From the NCBI RefSeq assembly GCF_001649575.2, contig NC_051433.1:23032971-23096970 (forward strand): a stretch of DNA of 64,000 nucleotides, written 5' to 3'. The notes below the pieces were generated by a model. The model ran no database searches. It saw only the letters and a list, made by a program, of their open reading frames with translations, and was not told the DNA's origin. Positions 63,660 through 64,000 of the stretch are shown here, piece by piece. The stretch is from Kryptolebias marmoratus (Eukaryota; Chordata; Actinopteri; Cyprinodontiformes; Rivulidae). Position 1 is the first letter of the stretch. Each line of letters opens with the position of its first letter. Position numbers and translations under genes: made by a program.

Positions 63660-63775
63660 GTCTTTGTGTGTGAATGTGTGGATGAATGGGTGAATGACTG
63701 CTTGTAGTGTGAAGCACTTTGGGGTCCTCGGACAAGATAAAGTGCTGTACAAGTGCAAGCCATTTACCATTTTCT
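63660..63775 (+). mobile_element. Retroposon 3'-tail-like fragment
   Basis: GTGTGGATGAATGGGTGAAT, AGTGTGAAGCACTTTGGGGT and GATAAAGTGCTGTACAAGTG are a familiar teleost LINE/SINE 3' tail, ending near CCATTTACC. The interval 63,000-63,650 holds no supported gene. Confidence 0.5.
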
Positions 63776-63864
63776 TTCATTTTATCTGTCTCAATCAGCC
63801 CAATAATTGAGATGGCCCTGAGCCCACAGGTCATCATGAAGTCCCTCTAATCCACGACCCAATT

Positions 63865-64000
63865 AAAGACCTAGCAGGGATGCATATCACATATCTGCCT
63901 TTCATGCCAGAGTCTTGGACTAAGATCATCTTATGATGAGAGAAATGATGGAGTTGCGGATGTCTGGATGAAACCTTGACAATAATATGCACAATCTCAT
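63865..64000 (-). repeat. Dispersed repeat family R, tail, inverted, cut by the window edge
   Basis: ATGCATATCAC, CTTTCATGCCAGAGTC and GAAACCTTGACAATAATATG are the reverse complement of the family R tail (GATATGCAT, CTCTGGCATGAAAG, CAAGGTTTGACC). The units would lie beyond the right edge. Confidence 0.55.

Overview
The window is nuclear DNA from a ray-finned fish, most likely a spiny-rayed (percomorph) teleost. The evidence is split vertebrate genes with GT-AG introns, fish-type repeats (Tc1/mariner remnants, hAT-like MITEs, LINE tails), many CA microsatellites, and fish-like versions of vertebrate developmental genes. Seven protein-coding genes can be built exon by exon. No tRNA, rRNA, CRISPR array or prokaryotic feature was seen.

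Layout. 1-12,240: gene-poor flank with hAT-like, Tc1-like and SINE/LINE-tail remnants, and the first copies of a dispersed repeat that carries an AAGATGGCCGCC box. 12,772-13,767 (-): a single-exon large Maf bZIP gene of MAFB type. 14,400-19,900: repeat-rich spacer. 19,966-22,905 (+): deptor, 9 coding exons, 405 aa, two DEP domains and a PDZ domain. 24,006-29,291 (+): an ADNP zinc-finger/homeobox gene, 3 coding exons, 1,266 aa, with an unusual acidic repeat tail. 31,252-32,230 (+): bcl2l1 (Bcl-xL), 2 coding exons, 218 aa. 32,760-38,200: spacer with a Tc1 transposase fragment. 38,280-40,701 (-): gata1, 5 coding exons, 426 aa. 40,720-47,100: upstream region of gata1, including a palindromic double GATA site. 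47,103-48,911 (+): a Rab7-like GTPase, 5 exons, 205 aa, with Thr at the catalytic Gln position. 51,557-61,611 (-): hcfc1 (HCF-1), 27 coding exons, 1,621 aa, with eight tandem OGT-cleavage repeats. 61,612-64,000: hcfc1 upstream region with repeated YY1-like boxes, then repeats.

The genes are independent transcription units, not an operon. Several are regulators of cell identity or survival: MafB and Gata1 in blood cells, Bcl-xL as an anti-apoptotic factor and known GATA1 target, HCF-1 and ADNP in chromatin, DEPTOR in mTOR control. mafb, adnp and bcl2l1 lie on human chromosome 20q, while gata1 and hcfc1 lie on human X, so this segment looks like a fused or ancestral linkage block.

The observations most worth checking are: the AAGATGGC-bearing repeat family (at least nine loci); the homogenised HCF repeat array; the ADNP acidic repeat whose reading frame is cut by a stop inside a repeat unit; the Gln-to-Thr Rab7-like GTPase; the palindromic GATA site upstream of gata1; and repeated YY1-like modules upstream of hcfc1. 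Exon borders come from reading-frame continuity, splice consensus and remembered family sequences; none was confirmed by transcripts or alignment.
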